Below are positions 59,067 through 64,000 of a stretch of DNA of 64,000 nt, piece by piece. A program made the translations under genes and the position numbers. The notes beneath the pieces are model-generated. The model was not told the DNA's origin and ran no database searches. It saw nothing but the letters and a program-made list of their open reading frames with translations. The DNA comes from Diphasiastrum complanatum (taxonomy: Eukaryota; Streptophyta; Lycopodiopsida; Lycopodiales; Lycopodiaceae): the NCBI GenBank assembly GCA_029204225.1, contig CM055104.1:27705253-27769252 (forward strand). The letters run 5' to 3'. The first letter of the stretch is position 1, and every line of letters starts with the position of its first letter.

Positions 59067-59281
59067 CATTTTGGGGTTAGCATATTTTGCACCATCACTA
59101 GAGTGATAGTGTGGTGCAGCAACTCATCTAATGGAGATGGGAGATCATACCACCATCTCCAAAAAGATGGTGCCATTTTGGGGTTAGCGTATTCTGCACC
59201 ACCACTAGAGTGATATTGGTGATGCAACAACTCATCTAATGGAGATGGGAGATCATACCACCATCTCCAAAATGGTAGTGT
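59067..59281. repeat. 107-base tandem repeat, two copies, each with an inner hairpin
   Basis: CATTTTGGGGTTAGC begins at 59067 and 59174. Each unit holds CTAATGGAGATGGGAGATCAT followed by CACCATCTCCA, so GGAGATGG and CCATCTCC can pair. Confidence 0.85.
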
Positions 59282-59870
59282 CATCTCCCAACCTTAGATT
59301 TGTGGGACACCACCATCGCCATAGTGGTGGTGTTGCAGAATACGTTGCCCCCTCATTCTGCACCATGACTAACCGTATCACTCTGTACCAATGTTGGGAT
59401 AAAGAGTTGGAACTAGTATCAACTCAGGAATTAGCACTCATAAAAAAAATCAGTATGCCCAACCAAAAATAGGTTGCCCCCGATATTACCATTCAACATA
59501 CTAGGGTAAAAACATACCAGTTTAATATAGTGACCCCTCACGTATATACCTAGACCAAGGAAAATTGGGGACATATTCCTAAAAATATAAAAAAAACATA
59601 CACAAAATAATTTTGTGGCATCAAATAGATAATATTTATTATTATGCAAATAGATGATGCTTTTACAATATTTTGAGTTAGGGCGAAAATATCTATAGTT
59701 GCTAATCTTGAAGAGCTTCTTGTAAGGATGCCAGGCCATTGCGGACATTGTAATCAAGCCCTATATGGATAATATCTATTTTTGCAACAATCATCTTACG
59801 CATTGGCTTTGTCAATTTTAGTTTTGTTAGTGAACAATTTTAGCCCTAACGTTCTATTAAAAATGTTATT
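59282..59870. other. Stretch without a recognised gene
   Basis: A 108-codon minus frame (59431-59757) is open but has no motif. From about 59795 the DNA is a partial, diverged unit of the tandem array that follows. Confidence 0.4.
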
Positions 59871-61280
59871 ATGCTTTGGTTTTGTCAATATTATGATCGC
59901 AAACAGTTACGCTAAACCTTCAAAATTTCAAGATTTGTTATATTTTGAGTATTGGTTGCCTCAATGGTGGTAGCATCTTAGATGTTGCCTACAATTTCGA
60001 GTGATTCTATGCTAGTTGCAAAAGGGAAGCATAACTTTGGTGTTATAATTATTCACCTTCAAGTGGTAGGAAATTTTTGAAATGAGCTTTTGTAATATCT
60101 AATTATGATGGATGTTGTAGCACTGTGGTAATTCATGATGTTGTATGAAATTGTATGCAGAACCTTAAACCACATTAGGAATACAATGAGTCCACTCTTC
60201 ACTTACTAGAAGTTTTATGCTTTTGTTTTGTCAATATTATAGTTTTGATGGCAAATAATTGTACTAAACCTTCAAATTTTCAAAATTTGTTGTTTATCGA
60301 ATCTTGATTGACTCAATGTTGATGGCATGTTAGATGCTTGCTGCAATTTCAAGTGATTCTATGTTGGTTGCAGAGCAGACATATAAGGGAAGCATAATTT
60401 TCATGCTACACTCATCACCTTCAAGTGTGAGAAATTTTTTGAAGGATGCCTTTGTAAAGTCCAAGTAGTAATTTGGAACATTGTATGTAATTATATGTAG
60501 AATTGATTCTATGAAGAACTATGAACCACATTAGGAATATTGAGAGTCCACTTTTCACTTTCAAGAAGTTTTTATGCTTTGGTTTTGTCAATATTATAGT
60601 TTTGATGGTAAATAATTGTGCTATATCTTCAAATTTTCAAGATTTGTTGCTTTTTATGTCTTGATTGACTTAATCTTGACAGATGTTGGCTACAATTTCA
60701 GGTGTTCTATGCTGGTTTCATAGTACATATAGAAGGGAAATATAATCTTGATGTTGCACTTATTGACCTTTAAGTGTGAGAAAATTTCTAAACAAACCTT
60801 TGTAAAATATAAGTATGGTGTATGTTATATCATTGTGCTAATTTAGAACATTGTATGTAATTATATGCAGAATAAAAAACCACATTAGGAAATTCACGAG
60901 TCCACTTTTCACCTGCTAGAAGTCTGTATGCTTTCATTTTGTTAATATTCTAGTTTTGATGGCAAATAATTCTGCTAAAACTTCAAAATTTTCAAAATTT
61001 GTTGTTTTTTTAGTCTTGATTGACTGAATGTCTACGACATGCTAGATAATGGTTGCAATCTCAAATGATTCTATGCTAGTTGCAAAGCAAATATAGAAGG
61101 GAAACATATTGTGGTGCTGCAAATATTGACCTTCAAGTGCTCAAAATTTTCTGAAATGAGCCTTTGTAAAATCCAATTATTGGCTTTGTAATTACTCAAA
61201 ACATTGTATGTAATCTTATGTAGAACCATAAAACCACTTTAGGAATACAGTGAGTCCACTCTTCACTGGCTAGAAGTTTT
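59871..61280 (+). repeat. Satellite-like tandem array, four units of about 350 bases
   Basis: The box ATGCTTTGGTTTTGTCAATAT recurs, with changes, at 59871, 60217, 60574 and 60928, and a cut unit starts at 61281 (spacings 346, 357, 354, 353). Each unit ends with a GAGTCCACTCTTCAC-like box and TAGAAGTTTT. Units differ by scattered substitutions and small indels, so the array is old. Confidence 0.88.
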
Positions 61281-61868
61281 ATGCTCAGGGGTTTGGTGTA
61301 CATATTTCTCGTTTGCGGACTACTATGCTTTCATGCATGATTTGGGCTAAGCCTTTAGTTCCACATCAAATTATCCAAGCTAAGTTTGCAGTCATACCTC
61401 TCCAAGTTGAAGCCATTTTCAGGATGAGTGTATTTATTTAGAAATTATTGAGTCTTCCCTGGTCACGCTATCCTCATCTAGCTCTCATCTCAGATGTTAC
61501 ATGACCAGGGCCACTAGTTTTCATGGTATTCACAGGCTTTTCTCGTTTATTCCGCACATATGGCATGATTATCTCAAAGCTACCTGAGGGATCTCACCAA
61601 TACATACGAGTTTTTAATTTATCGCACCTATCTACAATGGACATGGCAGGGTCCTCTTGGGACTAAGCTAGATTTCTATTGTTCCCATTTTCTCGAGTTG
61701 GATATAATTAGTGTATCAGTATTATCGTAGTATTTGGATAACTCATGTTGTTCTATGGTGAACACTAGGACAACTACAAGTGTCATCACACCAACTTTAT
61801 GTGGAGACAGGACGTTCTCATTCTTAAGTCGTTGATAGATCAGATCATCAACAAACAAATGTTCCATA
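61281..61868 (+). other. DNA between the tandem array and copia element 4
   Basis: No gene recognised. Part may be leader of copia element 4, but no LTR edge or PBS was found. Confidence 0.35.
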
Positions 61869-61885
61869 TGGACTCTCAGAGCAAA

Positions 61886-62487
61886 GCCAATCTCATCGTC
61901 TTGATGGATCCAACTATAACTTATGTAAATTTAAGATGAAAATAGTGTTAATGGCTAAGGAGTTGTGGGATGTTGTCTCAGGTATCGAATTCAAGCCCGA
62001 AGTAGATGACACAATCATCTCCAAATCGAAGTTGAAAGATCGTAAATACTTTGCACTTATCATTCTTAGCATACTAGATACACAAATCGGCCATGTATCT
62101 GAAGCTCAGACATCGAGAGAAGTCTAGGATATCTTGAGCACCTTATACGATGTGAGAGATGTAACCTCAAAGTTACACCTCGGGAGAAATCTTTTCTCCC
62201 TCATAATGACAAACAATGATTTGCTACATAATCACATTACCCAGTTCAAGAATCTCCTACAACATATGGCCGTTGTCGAGTCAATCATAGACGATCACAA
62301 TGAAGTGATGACACTGCTATCAAGCCTGCCATCTACGTACAAAAATTGGGTGATGATCATCATGACACACTCAAATCTAAATCTATCTAGAGTTATTTAT
62401 ATGTTGCTGCAAGTAGAGAGTCAAAGGGACGGATCTTCCAGCTCTTCGAATATAGACGCACACTCTCTACATGTAAACAGAAGTTGA
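61886..62487 (+). pseudogene. Copia element 4 gag
   Basis: Begins near 61886 with HRLDGSNYNLCKFKMKIVLMAKELWDVVSGIE, which is read in the frame of ATG 61936. A TAG at about 62125-62127 (V, stop, DILSTLYDV) lies where the family usually has Trp. The second part (62134-62487) has DVTSKLHLGRNLFSLIM, ITQFKNLLQHMAVV, VMTLLSSLPSTYKNWVMII and a C-terminal basic part. Gag forms the particle. Confidence 0.8.
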
Positions 62488-63315
62488 CAAGGCAGAAGAA
62501 GAAAGGCCCCAAACAATTCAATTTGAATAAGAAGCCGACTCAGAGCCAAGAACAATCTTTGAACCCACAACCAAAAAAAAAGGATGTTTTGTAAGTACTG
62601 CAAGCATACCAATCACGAGATTCAAGATTGTAGAATACTGAAGCCAAGAACAACCCGAAGAAGCAATCAAATCAATAGGCGAATGCGGTAGCTGAGACAT
62701 CTCAAGTGGCAATTGGAATGTGGACGAAGATGCATTCATGGTTAACCATCAGAAAGCGCAACGCGACTGTGCTTGGTTTCTTGATTCGTGAGCCACTCAA
62801 CATATGACCAGTCAACTTCAAAGTTTCCAGTCCTATATGCCTTGAAAGTCATCCACCTCAGTGACGACAACATAGATGCTATCAAGGGTGAAGGCACAAT
62901 AAGATTAGGCTTCCAAAATGTTCAGTTCAAGTTACTCTCTAAAGTTCTTAATGTATTTGATCTTTCTACAAACCTACTCTCTGCTAGTAGAATTACTCAT
63001 CTAGGACATAGAGTAGAATTTGAAACTGATCAATGTCGAATTATCGATAGGACAAATCATATCATAGTGCTCGTAAAGAGACATGGATATTTATATAGCC
63101 TGAGTCCTTGTTGTTCTACTACAGATCAAGCTTTGAATACTTCTGTTCATGTTAATAAAGGATTACTTTGGCACTATAGACTTAGGCACTTTAATCATGC
63201 ATCTGTTTCGAACATGTCTAGACAGTCATTAGTACTTGATCTCAATTATCCTAATAAGAAGATTGACCTCCCTGTCGGGAAGCTAACTAGGAATCCTTTC
63301 AGATCATGTCATTAG
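62488..63315 (+). pseudogene. Copia element 4 zinc knuckle, protease and gag-pre-integrase
   Basis: A zinc knuckle CKYCKHTNHEIQDC near 62590-62630 fits C-x2-C-x4-H-x4-C. The protease site reads DCAWFLDS, stop (TGA 62789-62791), ATQHMT: the Gly of D-S-G-A-T is a stop, so the catalytic loop is cut. The frame 62788-63315 continues IRLGFQNVQFKLLSKVLNVFDLSTNLLSASRIT and LWHYRLRHFNHASVSNMSRQ. Confidence 0.8.
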
Positions 63316-63490
63316 CATGTAGTTAAAGACTTACTAGATATTTTTCACTCAAACATATGTGGCCCAATGCAAACATTATCTTTGTCAAATGCAAGGTACT
63401 TTATTACATCCATTGATGAATATTCGAGAAAAATAGTTTATTTCATGAAGTAGAAATAAGAGGCTTTCAATCTCTTCAAACAATATAATG
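63316..63490 (+). pseudogene. Copia element 4 integrase start
   Basis: After a stop at 63313-63315 the frame reads LLDIFHSNICGPMQTLSLSNARYFITSIDEYSRKIVYFMK with further stops. Asn replaces the first catalytic Asp (HSDICGP in the family), and FITSIDEYSR replaces FITFIDDYSR. It ends before the second Asp. Confidence 0.75.
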
Positions 63491-64000
63491 TATATATATC
63501 TCATAAGCAGCAACCATGAAGCTAATCGTCAATTGTCAAACATCAACCATCAATCTTCATTATTCATCAATAAGAGATTGATCCAGAGTGGCTTCCTTTT
63601 GCCTTGACATAGAGTGAGTAAGAGAGACAACCTTGAGCTTGCAGTTACTATCGCAATTGCATTGTGCATCATTCCGTTGATTATCTACATGCTACATTCT
63701 GAACTCAATCTAATCATCTTATTGCGTTCAGTTACCATGTCAGTATGAATATTATGCATCTCTGATTTACTGTTTTAAGCACCTTAATTTCTAAGCTCTC
63801 ATATAGTTTGGTCTGAACATCTCAATGATTCTGTAATATACATTTCTGCAACCAACATTAATGAATTTGTGTTTGTCTATGTAATTAAATTAGTCGATTA
63901 TGTTTATTTCCAAGTGATGATCAAGCAAAATCAGTAGTGATCCTTGTCATGACACAATTGATTGGAATTTGATAGGCGTAGTTCATCCATTAACGAAAAG
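63491..64000. other. Right end of the window, no gene seen
   Basis: AT-rich, no open frame of note. It may be non-element DNA joined at the truncation point of copia element 4. Confidence 0.4.

Larger units (their letters stand above)
61869..63490 (+). mobile_element. Copia element 4 fragment, plus strand
   Basis: Gag, zinc knuckle, protease, gag-pre-integrase and the start of integrase in copia order, ending abruptly near 63490 (YSRKIVYFMK, stop, K, stop, EAFNLFKQY). RT, RNase H and LTRs are missing. Confidence 0.82.

Noticed and set aside
59871-61280. CRISPR-like array
   Set aside because: Units of about 350 bases repeat along their whole length, with no short repeats and unique spacers, in a plant nuclear context.

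Overview
The window is nuclear DNA from a land plant with a repeat-rich genome. Three things support this: a full-length plant-type vacuolar sorting receptor gene with twelve exons and GT-AG introns; Ty1/copia and Ty3/gypsy (chromodomain) retrotransposons primed by the initiator-tRNA binding site TGGTATCAGAGC; and long CT microsatellites. I cannot name the species. Gene density is low: three host genes can be supported, and most of the rest is retrotransposon at different ages.

Layout. 1-1.4 kb: the 5' end of a minus-strand gene of unknown function that runs off the left edge. 1.5-12.7 kb: an old minus-strand copia element whose left LTR is split by a minus-strand chromodomain gypsy element. 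12.7-17 kb: a copia RT scrap, two perfect hairpins, and a plus-strand copia 5' half (PBS, long leader, broken gag and protease). 18.9-26.7 kb: a young copia element whose 5' half lies on the minus strand and 3' half on the plus strand. The LTR outer flanks (AATTT) match only if the 5' half plus about 2.7 kb of flanking DNA is flipped, so this is an inversion. 26.7-30.8 kb: leader and LTR-like DNA of the element that hosted that insertion. 31-32.5 kb: an inverted repeat and the promoter region of the next gene. 32.6-41.75 kb (+): the vacuolar sorting receptor; its 4.8-kb intron 5 holds a decayed reverse transcriptase and a copia scrap. 42.5-53 kb: intergenic DNA with an LTR-like block, two CT microsatellites and a GC-rich patch. 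54.1-58.7 kb (-): a three-exon WD40 protein with an N-terminal PCNA-interaction motif and a WDR76/CMR1-like signature; a tRNA-derived SINE sits in its first intron. 58.9-61.3 kb: two tandem arrays (107-bp and about 350-bp units). 61.9-63.5 kb (+): a broken copia gag-protease-integrase fragment.

The three host genes show no functional link. The receptor works in secretory and vacuolar traffic; the WD40 protein is probably nuclear and tied to DNA replication or repair. The most informative structure is the inversion, because one event explains the inverted LTR pair, the split coding region and the two halves of the host-element leader. I found no CRISPR, operon, organellar or bacterial-type content.
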